Positions 1-12,800 of a stretch of 64,000 nucleotides of DNA are shown here, piece after piece (the first letter of the stretch is position 1; every line of letters begins with the position of its first letter). The stretch covers positions 18,465,826-18,529,825 of the forward strand of contig CM024187.1 in assembly GCA_013433145.1 (NCBI GenBank), written 5' to 3'. Source of the stretch: Ascaris suum (lineage: Eukaryota; Nematoda; Chromadorea; Rhabditida; Ascarididae). The notes beneath the pieces are model-generated. The model did not search any database and was not told the origin of the DNA. It worked only from the letters and a program-made list of their open reading frames with translations. A program made the position numbers and the translations under genes.

Positions 1-403
1 CTACAACACAGTGCAGTGCGTATACTAGAAGATGTAAGACAGAGGTTATCGAATTACAAATATGAGCATGTTAGATCGAAAAATGACCAATGACGACACA
101 AACGCATAAGAGGAACATCACAAGAGATCTGCTAAGGCATTTTGGCAAGGGGAACACTCAGCGATAAAGCATACGATAGGATATAAATACTCTAATCCTC
201 GATCCTCTCCATCCCCTCCCTCCTCCTCCGCGGATGGCTTCTGGACGCTCAATGACAGCTTAACACGAAATCGGATGCAACAGGTGCTCCGAATTAGAAG
301 CATTACGAACAAACAATGCGTCGAATGAAACCTAAGACACGAAACTCTTTCGAGGACAGTGAAATATTAAGGAAAAGAAATGCAACAGCTCTATGAGCTT
401 AAC

Positions 404-620
404 ATGTCTTTTGAATCCTTTGCGTCCTTACTGACCTATCGTTATCAAGAAGAATTAGCAGGTGAAAGTCTTTTAATGTCCTTTGATGTGTACTTTAAAT
501 CTTTTGCGTTCTTATTGACCTGTCCTTATCCGAAAGAATTGGTAAGTGAAAGTCTTCTTATGTCATTAAAAACGTCATTTAAACCTTTTGTGTTTTTATT
601 GTGCTGTAGGATCAATAAGG
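404..620 (+). repeat. 84-bp tandem repeat, about 2.6 imperfect copies
   Basis: A unit containing CTTTTGCGTTCTTATTGACC-like sequence recurs at a spacing of 84 bp (anchor G at positions 422, 506 and 590). The first copy has a 12-bp deletion just before the anchor. Since 84 is a multiple of three, the array stays open in one frame and encodes a repeated 28-residue Phe/Leu/Ser-rich unit from an ATG at 380 or 404. I cannot match it to any protein family. It may be a minisatellite that happens to be open, or one exon of an unknown repetitive protein. Confidence 0.6.
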
Positions 621-3600
621 CCATTCATACCTTTCAGTTTCTTCTTCAATGCTCATTTGCAGCGCTAAGCCTCTCATTCTCTCTTATAAGCATCCGTTTC
701 GGCGCATATCTTTCTCAGCAATTTGGAAAGTACACCGATGTTCTGACCTTCTGCAGCTCCTCTCGTGTCGCCTACACTGTTAAACATCGTATAAGCTCAT
801 AACATAACTGCAAAGATGAAGTTGTATCCAACTGATTGACAGTCGGATTGTGCAAATGAAAAACAGTGAAATAATTTGCACTTTTTTTTGCAGGAGACAA
901 GAGAATAAATAATCTCCTACTAAAAAATCCGCATATTCGCCACATGCACGAGAGACAAATTTTGAGAATGCGTGTCGATGAAGTCTACGAATTCGATGTA
1001 CTTAATAGCTTCCGTACTCATCAAACATAGCAACGAAGAAAACTGTCTATCGCTTCTTTTTTGAAATATCTTAAAATAACTGTTATAATTGCTTCTATCA
1101 ACCCATATTAAATTCGTGATGTTCAACTACCTTTGAAATCGTCGTGAATTAGTCCATGAAACTCAGCCACAGAAAGGTTTACGGCAAGTGATTGGGGTGC
1201 AAGTGATTTCGGATGAGAATGATCCAGGCATATGTGACTAGAGTACAAATGACCGGCCCATGTGGTCAATGTGCAAGTGATCAATGCTCAGACAGCAATG
1301 GGCAAAAACATCGACAAGGGAATGTTAGTGGCTGCAGTGGTATAAATGGTGTTGTTAGAATGGTAAAGGATACTCTCGTGTGGATGTGGCTTAAAAAATA
1401 AAGGGGAGGGAACACGAGCTTTTTTCACAAGGTAACATAGGGTGGTCAAGCGTGCATCCACTTAGCAAATGAGGTGTCAGGGGATGCGCATATCAACTAC
1501 AGCTGAGAAGAGTACAGCACTATTGAGCAAACAGTAACTGAAGGGTGAGAAGAGGAATATTCTGTCCTCTAGGTGCAACATAATATGGAAATAATGTACA
1601 CTCAGCGAAGAAGCAAATAGATATGTTCTGTCCCATTGCAGCACATATTCGATATTCACTTGCACAATTACATGCGATTCTTAAACGTCTCATCTCAGCA
1701 TTACCGTGTTCCGTTTGCAGTTTGTAGCATTCATGCTGGCTGACCTAATATATCAAGTTGCGCAATAGGCTTATCTATTTTTTGCTTTTTTGGAAGCAGG
1801 TTCAGCGTGAACTTTTAAGTGAGTGGGGGAATCCGATCCAGCCTAAACTTTCAAATATGTGAGGAGATCCGGCCCAGTCTGGTCGGTATTAGCTAACTAT
1901 GAGCCAACAGTTTGGTTGGTATTTCCGAGACGCCAGTAGTTTAGTTGCTAGGAATCAACAGCTAAAAGTGCATGAAGAATCCGTTGAACTGTAAAATACT
2001 TAACGGCTTTTTTGGGGTCACAGACAAAGAAAGCAAATCAGTTATAGCATTCCTCGAAATTGAAAATATCGCAGAAATTCTGTCTTTGATTTATTCTTTT
2101 CTCTAATTTAAAAACATTTATCTTTTTATCTTTCCCTTTTGATCCTTTTATTTGCTGATATGTAGGAAGGCGTGAGAAACAAATTAAAAAATAAACTTTG
2201 CCCCTTATATCTTCTTCTCCTCCTTCCATTTCTTGCTTAAGACTCTCATCGTCGGAAAACTCAAATTGATTTCGCGTCAAGCCTACGAAACAAATCTTTT
2301 TTTTTAATTCAACCGGATATATGCTGCAAGGAAGTAGAGAAAAAATTCATATCATTTCGTGAGCGCACTCATTTGAAGTGATATACTAAAATGCAAACTC
2401 TGTTGACGTCTGAATGGGTTAGATGTGTTCATTTGTGGTAATGGAATTGACAGTTTCAGCTGCACATACCTTCTCCAAGAAAAATTAAAATCACTGCAAA
2501 AAAAGCATAGAAATAATGCGATCGTTCTGGAGCGGTCGGTTTGTCGCGCAAAAGTTTGAAAAGCTTTTCGCGAATTTCAAACTTCTTTTTTAGGTTTGGA
2601 ATTTTCCACTTAATTTGATGCTTGGAAAAACTTGAAAATCAAGCGCAATGCGATCGGATTCTTTCGCCTAATGAAACGAATGAAATATATTGCAAAACTT
2701 CATACGCTCGGCTTGCAAACGACACCTATTCGCATTTATACATCGAGATAGATGCTCATTAATAACATTAGCTCGCATTGCTAGTGCTATTTAATTTCAA
2801 CTGAGTGGAACGAACTGAGTGCAATAGCAGGGCATCATTCTTCTCGTTCTCGAGCCGTAGCTTTCGAACTTCATTTCATCGAGAAAAAATAATCTCGTAA
2901 GAACTCATTGTCCCCAGTCTAAAGAATTCACTTCCATCATGCCATGCAGCATAGAGGGGATATCTACAAACTTCCGGGATTTCAAAGCAGCTCAAATAAT
3001 CCAGGAATTACAGCGAATGCACAAAGAAACGGACGATATCGATGGTGGGGTTTTTAATCTCGGAGGAGATCATGCAAAATGTGCAATTTTCGGCACTTCC
3101 GTCATCTGATTCCCTAAAAATTTTTGGCCGATTACTAATTTTGCCAGGATTTACTGAAAATTGACAAAGAAAAACAGCAAATGATTAAAACTAGATTGAT
3201 ATCCCATCCAATAAGTCTCATTGATCAATGCAAAGGAGTGGATGGATAAGCGAAGACAGCGCCGATAAGGCGACTCTAGCTAAAAATAAAATGCGGCTGC
3301 AATCAAAATAGCTTGGATCAGCACAATAAGCTAGCGCGCCAAAAAAAAAAGAATTTGAAAAGCAAAAGAGAACTTCTTCACAATACGCTAGCAGCTTTCT
3401 TTTCGAACAATTTCTTTCCTCGATTTCCATTCGAAATTAAAGTAAAAGAAGATTTTGCATATGCCCCAGGGATTATACAAGGAAGATGAAAAGGTTTTAA
3501 ATTGATACTTAGTCAAGCAGGACAGCTCCCAGACGGTTGTTGACTCTATTAGGCTTACATATCTTCCATATGCCATTCAAACAAACATGCGGTTGCGGTT

Positions 3601-4830
3601 CACGTCAGAATTTTAGAATTATTCATGCTGGCCAAGCGAAATTTTATTGGTAAGTAGCCTCTTAAGTAAATTATCTACCTCTTAAGCTCTTTTTTCTCCA
3701 AATCGAAAACATGCAGTAATCAAAGGAAAATGTGTGACTTCTGGTCGGCACATTAGCTATTAACTTGCTGACACACGCATCTCAAAAATATTTTCAAGAC
3801 CGACTCCTTGCCATTTGCATAAACTAAACGCATTGAAACATGCCATGAAATTTGTGAGTCAAATAATTTAGAAAAGCGCATACTGTGCTAATTGCTCTTG
3901 AACACACATGCACCGTTTTCAGTATTTGTGCAATGGCTTGGCTCGGTGAACGAGAATACAAAGGAGCATGAAAACATACCGAAACCGTAGGCCAATATCT
4001 TTTTCTGCGTTCCAGACAAGTCTAATTAGTTACGCAAACACTTAAAACTAACAATAAAATGCGTAATAACGCATTATCCTGCATGACTATATCAGCGCAC
4101 AAATCTTCTAAGAAACTATTCGTTTCCATGCATCTCCCGACCTGCTATGGTTTGCAAACTTTATTTATTTATAAATAAGAAAATTGTTGATGATAGAGAG
4201 TTTTAGTTATTATCTTCAGCCATTTCCGAGCTTGCCCACAGCCGAACTAGAAGGGAAGAGGAGCATTTTTCTTTTTTCAGTTTTCATTATCTTTTGTGTT
4301 TTCTTGAGGCGCGATTGCAAAATGAATATGCGAGTCCATCAAAGATCATTTAACGTTTCTTGTAGCGGTTAGCGTGTCACGTGGAGAAGATACCTACAGC
4401 TGCACTGCTGTACAGTTAATAAGCAATCAGTTGCGCTTTCTTTGGTGACAATATGTCTAAGTGGCTATACACTTCATGGAAATGGATCATGACACTGACA
4501 AACATGATTTTCGACCATGAGAAGGTGCTAATAATGATATCCGACAGACCGAATTCCAGTCGAAAAGAAATTTTGGTTGGCTCCATTGATAGACATTCGA
4601 TCTGAACTTTGTTTGGCTTTTTCTGTTGCAATCGACACTTGGCTTTCAGTAATCTCTCCAGTCTGTAATCGAATGACATCTTTGAAATTCATCCGCCTCA
4701 ACCGGATTCCATTTGCAAACGAATGCTTTCGGTCGGTTACCACCTATCATCTTTCGACCCCGCAGGGTTCCTCAGGGAACCAGAACCGCCAGGGAACCTG
4801 CATGCTCGGAAATGGCACGACGAAAGGAGC

Positions 4831-4844
4831 GGGGGGGGGGGGGG
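4831..4844 (+). repeat. G(14) homopolymer
   Basis: A run of 14 G followed by a purine-rich stretch to about 4,860. The exact length is prone to sequencing error. Confidence 0.9.
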
Positions 4845-7512
4845 AGGAGGAGAAGGGAGTAGTGCATAGTTGGAACGAAAAGGGGGAAGGTCGGGAAAAG
4901 GACAGAGAAAGAATGCGGATGGCTCAGTCAATGTAAAAGTTGCTTTCAGATCGCGACGAGAGGTTCCCAATGGTTTTCGCCAGAAATTGCTCCTCTGAAC
5001 GTCGCTTTGACTAATGTAAGCACTTTGCATTTTCGCTCGCACTGGGGAATGCTTTTTTTCGCTTGGGCATCTCTCAAATTTAAATCATTACTGTAACTTA
5101 TCCCGTATTTAGTTGACACTACAGTTGAACCCCTTTTTTTGTTTTTAAAGAGAGTTGATGACTTTTTCTTATTGTATAGTTGAGTCTGATATTTATTATT
5201 GCATAATTTTTGCACAACTGCCTGTATTACCTTTACAGTTTGTTTCCCTTTATTTGCATAGTTGTTCATTGTTAGAAATTTGCACTTGTTTTTACTCATT
5301 CGTGGCAGCGACTCGACAGTAAACGCTTCAGAGTGGTATCTCTATGAGCAGAAGCAAACACATGTCCGCCTCTAAAGAGATGGGAAGGTATTTGAGTAAA
5401 TGGCATGGGACCAGATGTAGAAGAATGGTGAGGCTGAGAGAAATTTAGCGGCTGTAACATGAATGGCATTTTGATAATAACAACTGAAGCATCGATCGAT
5501 GAAGGTGGTGAAAGTGATGCCTTTTTGTGTCATTTCATTTTCTTTTGCCACGGAAACTGTGTTCAGAATTTGTTGGAAACAAATGGATCACTCTTTAAAG
5601 ACCAATCCTTGATCGTGACGAAGGAGAGGAAGTACGATTATGCAACTTTCTATCCTCTACCATGAAGATCACGGATGTTGAGCACCGTTATTTTATTTTA
5701 CTTCCTAACATCATTCGTCTAAAGGATGTGGTAGTCGACGATTTAGAAATACTCTTCGTGCTTTTAGCGAAAGTACGCCTTCTGCGAACTTCTTTACCGC
5801 ATACAGTCAATTTGTTTTCCGTTTCTTCAGAAATCGCAAGGAACGTCTAGTCGCCACCCTTGATCTTTATTAATATAGTACAGTTGTTCACTCGCTGTCA
5901 AAATGTAAGCGACACTTATGGACAAAAGAGTGTCGAATTTAGTTTTTCGTGAATATTTGATTAAAAGAGATTAGTACTTTGAACCTGGCCTCCTCGAGTC
6001 AGATGGACTATCTGAAGTGGAACAGAGTTGGAGCAATAGTTGTGTGGAATGCTCGAATATTTTCATGAAGTGATGTGCCATAGGAATGAACCCGTGGCCA
6101 TGTTTTGCTGCTCCATAGGGAATCAAATATCGAATGACCGGAACATGATGGGTATCCGAATGGTCCGACGGATTATTTATTATTGCCCTTTTGACGTGAC
6201 CTTCGAATTCTGCAGAGACGTCACAAGATATTTGGTTTTCCTCCTGCTTAGATCGCTTGTACAGCCTCGTTTCCTACAACTATTTCTCTGTCCTGTTATG
6301 TTGGAATATAATTAATTGCCTGTCGGGGAATTAACCCAGTTTACCTGAGGCTCTCGATGTTGCAAATTCCGCAAGTTTAGCTAACGTTAGCTTGCTGAAT
6401 ATCCTCCATCTGCGCTTTTTGGCGATATCAGCTCTACGACCCGATCTTTGCAGACTATGTACAACTCCGAAGTAAATGTCCGTAGTTTTTTGAAGGAACT
6501 TAAAGTTTGTTTTGCTGGCAACCATCATTCTGAGCAGAAACGTTCTCACTTTAGAAATGAGCCTGTTGATTAAGATTTCCACTCTCTCCACAAGATGTCT
6601 GAATCCTCAGATGAAGATGGTAAAAGGTGGTTTGGAGATTGCACAAATGTTCTTGTAACGTCAAATTTTCATACATTATGGGCCAACTTCCTTACTTTCT
6701 TCCCTGCGGTGAATTTTCTGCTTGAGTTAGAATCGTCCTTCAGCATTGATCTTTCTTAGTTACATGCTAGTCTCATATCTCCTTAGCACTGTTTTAAGAC
6801 TATGTAGTCGCACTTGCAGCTCTTTTGGTGATGCATTATGTGGCCGCTGTCTTGGCCTATTTTGCTGTGTTGGATTCGTTGATCAGAACTAAGTAGCGCT
6901 CTTCATCCTAGATAAATTGTTACACTAAAAATCTCATCGTTTCTCTATTCCACAGTCCCTCATGACTTTGGTTTTTGAAGTTTCTCTTTTAGTCTGTTTT
7001 TCCAAAGAACCGCAATGTTGTTGTGTTGACTTTTTTTAATGTACTGCATCCATGCTAATCGTCCCTCATTGATTATTCATTTTCTGCTCTTATCAGAATA
7101 AAGGTATCTAAAGTGATACCACATCGCTTTCCAGTCTACGTTTGTGTTAAATATATTTTAACAGGTCTTTACTTGGGGATCGAAAATTTCGCTGGGAACC
7201 TCAAAGTATCGGTCTGTTAATTTTTTCGATTGCAACCGAAATTCCGCTTATGCCAAATCTTTTCTCTTTGGGAACCGACCGACATTTTTGAATTTTATTC
7301 GGTTTCAGTCGAACTTCGGCTGCCAATCAACGGTTTCGGTCGATCATCACCCTAAAGAAACTTCTGTCGGTTATAATACATAAAATCTGGAATGCATCAC
7401 ATGAGATCAGTACAAATGGATTAAATAGAGCATTTGTATGCGTTTGTCACTGCAATTTCGTTGCTAAGCAAAATTTGCGCTTGTAGGATGAAACGCATCA
7501 AAACCCATCGTC

Positions 7513-7532
7513 AAAAAAAAAAAAAAAAAAAA
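7513..7532 (+). repeat. A(20) homopolymer
   Basis: Twenty consecutive A. It could be the poly(A) tail of an old retroposed copy, but no coding sequence or target duplication is recognisable beside it. Confidence 0.85.
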
Positions 7533-9444
7533 TTGAGCAGCTTGCCGGACGTGCTGGCACGACATGCGCTTTCGCGTCCGCCTCACCTGATCAGCTTATT
7601 TCAAAGCAGCCAACAAATACTGAATATGCAAAAACGTTCATGTGCTATAAGTAATCCAACCGATCGCACAAGTCTTCTACAAAAGATTCGTTTTCTTATA
7701 ACTCGATAGATATAAAACCAAAAGTCGAAAGGTGTAAACGTATGCAAATTTCTTTCAACGTTTAAATACTTGCGATGGATCGTTATATCTTTTGTTAAGT
7801 CTGCATGCATATCTTGTGATGGATCGTTCTTTCGAAATTGATGGATCGTTGTGAAAAACAGTAAAGGAAGTCATCATATAGTGCACATTATACGTGACGA
7901 ATTTTATAGCTTTAACCAGTGTTTCTCGAGTTAAAACTGTATGAGAGACAGATACGCATGCAGACAAGTGCATATGCAGACATACAGTATCGTCATAGCA
8001 GTCCACTTTTGCCAAGCAAATCTATAGCAGAGCATCGAGATTGCAATAGCCACAAATGAATGGCACTGCGAAAGCAATAACCTAATGCAGCCGTGTGATA
8101 ACAATCGAGCAGAAAGGCGAAATGTTGCTGCACAGGCGTATCGTTGTACATGAAAGAAATGTGTCGCATGAATGTAGCCTACATAACTGAACAACTAAAA
8201 AGTGAAGATATGGAGTACAGGAATGAAACCTTAATAGGCAAATTTGTTGCTTTAGCATTGGTATGCGGCTGAAGATTTTGTTGAATGAATCTTTTGTGTC
8301 TACAAATGCCTTTGTACTCGAATATCGTCGACCACCGACGATGCCTTCGAAAACGCAAACGCGACGCATTTTCTTCGCTCACTGGATATATCTCGCCATT
8401 TTCGTACGGCAAGAGCCCATCGCCTTAAAATATGCCTAAATCCTTCTCGATGATGTCGTCTATATTACCACAATTCGATGTATCTGTCAGCGCTATTCAA
8501 GTGCATCATTCACCAAGTCATTACGAATAACCGAAGCATCGGATGGATGTAGTTGCTACAGTGGGATCAGTATGTCACGAATTCTTTAACTATGCTTTAC
8601 TATAACTGATCGCCGTACTATAACTAGTTGCAAAAAAGATATTACAACATCCAGTGACATAGTAATCAAGGCGCATCATTTGAATTTACAAAGTTCATTG
8701 GTAGAACTGTTTTAAGGATTCAGAAGACACTATTCGGATCACTCAGCGACAAGAAGAATCTCATTTTCGGCCATCTTTATGAACGTTCAACGACGTTCAC
8801 ATCGAACTGGAGTTGCCTAGCGCCGAAATCATAAACCGCAAGGATGGTGAATTGATATTCAGCGCATGCTGATTGTATTCTTTCTGGAGTTTGAAGTTTC
8901 ACTTCATATATGCTAAAATAATTTCCACCAATAAACTCAGCTCCAACTCCGACAAACCTCCTTAGCAATCGTTTTTAAGCTTATGCATGTTGTATTTCGG
9001 TGAACAGGTTAGAGAACCAAATAAAACGCTGTATACAAAGCAGCACGGTCTCCCGCTTTATCCCTCATGTTCTTCGTTATTAGTAAACCAGTATTGTAGG
9101 CAAATAGCAAGGCTAAGACATTCATATAAAGCCCCATATCATAAATGTAGAACTGAAAGGCGGAATTTTTAGGGATAGCTGCATGACGAAACGGCGAAGG
9201 CTATCGTCTGCGGTTATCTCTAAAATATACTAAGGTAATTGAATTTGCGTATTCGGTCTGAAAGTGATCGTGAAAGAATGTGAACATCGGCGATTACCAA
9301 CTTCTTTTGCGAACTTGAGAACAGCGATGCTGAATAAAAGCTAGGAATGCGCAAGATAGACCACCGACTACGCATCAAGCGGAAATAGTGCGCCGTGCAA
9401 AGCAAGTCAGAGAAAGTCAATAACATGCAAGCAGATCAAGCGAC

Positions 9445-9813
9445 TGTCCAGCATGTATCGTGAGGCCAACCCGAAGCAGAACCGGAAGGGTATAAAAGGG
9501 CTTGATATGCTTATGTATTTATTCCAGCTGCTAGACTCTTCGCGAAGTCGAGTGGGATTACATGTGGCCGTGGGAGCGCGTGATAAGATCGGCGGCAGCG
9601 TGGAGTTCTCAAGTTGCGATTACGAAATCGTAGCGACGACCGAAGTCATTCTTGTGAACGAGTCTTGCTTACAACGTTATTGTATAAGTGTAATAAACTG
9701 TTCGTCCTTATACCTGTGTTGTCTCGCGGTTTACTTAAGCGGAGCTCGTCAGAGAGTGCATATCCTCAAGGAGACCTAGATAACTAGACGAGTCAAGGGA
9801 GCTGACGCTTACA
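9445..9813 (+). mobile_element. Candidate solo LTR of an unidentified LTR retrotransposon
   Basis: This block is more GC-rich than its surroundings. It starts with TGTCC and contains a clean TATA box (TATAAAAG at 9,491). A poly(A) signal (AATAAA at 9,692) follows about 200 bp downstream, and the block can be closed at TTACA (9,813). A promoter and poly(A) signal so close together are typical of an LTR. It is unrelated in sequence to the LTRs at 49.1 and 53.3 kb. I found no matching target duplication at these edges and no second copy in the window, so the boundaries and the call are tentative. An ordinary promoter is the main alternative. Confidence 0.3.
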
Positions 9814-12800
9814 AATGAGATCTTAGAAATTTCAAAAACCTATTCGCTGGGTCATCGAATGAAATCTGTCAGATTTTTTGAAATGCAAGGTACTACGATA
9901 ATGACTCATGCCTAGACTCCACTAAATGATAAACTCCGAAGAGCCATCACTGCTTTCCACCGAACTGACTCCCAATCGTGGTAGCAATCATATACGATCT
10001 ACAGACTTCCTCGAGAATGCCAATATTGCTCGATTAAGTCGAAAATCACGAACAGCCTTGTTCTGAAGCTGGAATTAGATGCAATCATACGGCTTTTCCT
10101 TCCTGTTTTTACCTGGAAGGAGACAAAGATTAATCAAGGAAACCGCCGAAAAGAGTTTCTAAGGAGTCTTTTCGTCTTGTTGCAGAGGACATCCAGCAAC
10201 GGGCAATATACATAGCAAGGCGATTCCACTTTCTCACATGCTGCCAGAAGGATATTAGGTCACAGCAATTTTGCAGGTTAGAAGTGCCATCATGCAAAGC
10301 GATTCTGTGCACTTGATTTTTATTGAGGAAGTGTGTTAAAGAATAAATGTGCGAGGTACTCAACGAGTGGTGCTGAACGGAGGAACGGAAGACACTCTCG
10401 TGCCTCTGATTACAAATTCCTTCGACTGTCCATCAATTGGCTGCTGCTGCTTATTTAAAACTCTGCCGGAAAGTGAACTCTGACCGCAGTATCAGCCGAT
10501 CTCAAATCGTCGGTTGCCGCTGAAAAAACAACGCTGCAAGAATTTCGTTCTCTTGCGACGACGTTGTTGAAAAAATGTTTGCGACGACGACACGGTGCTG
10601 AGTTCGCCGCGCACTCGTCACGATGGAAGTCAAAACTCAATCGGTGCTGCACAAATTTTTACACTTCTTGAGATCCTTTTTGAAGGGGGCTTCTGATGAA
10701 ACTTCTATCAAACTGCTCGAAGAATCAATGGACGGCTTGTACTAGTGACTGCGATAATGCATCAAAGAGGGCGGAAGTGATATTAGCCTGTGAGCAGCAT
10801 CTACGGACCGCTTGTAAGCGAAAACCGCAACAAATAAACCAAGCTAAAGTATGCCTTGCTTCCATTCCATGAGTACGTGAAAGTATGCATATAGTGAGAG
10901 CAAATCGGTGGAGATGGGCTTCTATTTTAGGATTAGGATTTAACGTCAAAAGGGAATATATTTGTAATGCTTAGTTGCATATTGATTACACCTTTCCGCC
11001 TCCACTTCTTACTTGGTCTATCAAAAGAGCGGGGTAGAGGCGAAGGGCAGATAGACGGAGGTCGACTGAAAAATCATTATTACTCAGTGGTGGCCATTTT
11101 AGGGCGGGCTTAAGCTCAATCTCTCGTTTAGTTTTAGCTCAAGCTTAATAATGCACTTAATATTTAAAATTAATTAACATGTGAACACTTTTCACGTTAC
11201 CATGGCGAGCATTCAGCTCCTAGGAGCGTATTTGTCAGAGGCGCAAATGTCACATGAACAAGTACGTAGAAGGTGAATGGTGAGCACCTGCGTTATTCGT
11301 CGTATGCGATACGAGGACAAAGCGAAGTCAGTAACACATTCTGCTCTCACCGCCATCGGACTTGTGTAAAAAACGAGGGGGGTAGGGGGAGGGGAGAATG
11401 CCTTTCCGCGATTAATCAGTTCTCTTTGTTTCCTCATTCCATAGAGTAGTCTGGAGCCAAATGTCTGAATTGGGAATCCCTCATTCGTAAGCCAGATGAG
11501 AAATTCGGCATGTAATCGAATTGCGGCTTATGCCAAAAATAACATTGACGCAATTTCTCTGCAGGAGCGATTATAGCATTTCCTTGCAGGCAGAATGGTT
11601 AAACCTAAATAGATAACAGCGCACTAAAGGTGCACGTCAACAGATATTTATAGGTAGTTCAGTATGGCGTTTAGAACACCAAACAAAGAAACACGAATAC
11701 ATCAGAGATGACAGTATTCATAACGCACGTTTCAAGAATCGATTACGCAACTCATCATTGATTCGATACTGTCGAGGAAGCACGAGGAATAAGTGTTCGA
11801 GCCTTCTTAGCAAGAGCAACTCAAACAATACGAATACGATAATCATTAAATAGGTGGACTTTGGTGATGTGTCTATAATTTGGAAGACTTTTGACGCTTA
11901 TGCGAGTTACCATGACTACAGCTTTATTCATTAATACATCACCAGGAAGAACCGTTGTGAATAACACTCGTGGAGAGAAGAACAAGAAATGGAACGGGCG
12001 AAGAGGAGAAGGGAGGAGGAGCAATTACGAAACAATAATCTACCAATCGCATAGCGAATTAATTTCTGTTCGATGAAAGCTGGATTGATAGGATAATTTC
12101 TTTCCGAGATGCATAATGTTGCAAATTTTCATACCTCATGGTTCTCCGAGATAATATCTCCATATGCATAAAAAAGAAACTGGGAAGCATCTCTGATAGA
12201 TAGGTGCACAGAAGCCAGCAAAAATATGGCGAGTTGGCGTTCTCAGTAAGCGGGAAATTTTTACCAATGAAGTTGACCCTTCACGCACCTATTTTCGCTT
12301 TTGCGAAGGAAAATGTGGATGCTTTTTGTGAGCAATTAACTCGTATAATCACTCCGCTAAAGCTTCACGGAGAACTCTCCAAGACGCATCTACTGAAAAA
12401 TTTCCACCGAGCTTTTTGCATTATACCGTCGTCAGCCTATTTTAGATTGCTGTAGTCGAGCTTGATGGTTATTTGTTATTAAATAAATTAACTGATAGAG
12501 TGTGATAATTGCTTCACTAAGATAGCTTTTCATGAAACGACTCGTAGGATTCGTGGATCGTTTCAGTCGACGAATTCTGTGAAATCGTATTGAGTTTCTA
12601 AACATCGTTTGCGTCTTGAAATCATCTCCATAGTATTGCAGAGCTCAGTTCCTTCTAAAAGACTGCTGAAAATTTCTTATGGATTCACGTTTGACAGTTT
12701 TTTCTTTCAATTTGCAATGCATCCGATGCGACAACCTCCTCCAGAAATAAAGGAAGATAGCGAGTGAGATGATGTGTTCAATTCTTCCGCCTCTCTTACT

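Larger units (their letters stand above)
621..9444. other. Gene-poor region, no recognisable genes
   Basis: I read both strands and saw only short open frames without recognisable domains or conserved motifs, and no convincing chain of exons with compatible splice phases. Short low-complexity tracts are present (a G run near 4.83 kb, an A run near 7.51 kb). A stretch near 7.2-7.34 kb repeats CGGTTTCGGTCG-like words on both strands. Unknown single exons cannot be excluded. Confidence 0.5.

Noticed and set aside
4700..5050. Open frames around the G(14) tract on both strands
   Set aside because: They encode Gly/Glu or Pro runs derived from low-complexity DNA, with no conserved sequence.
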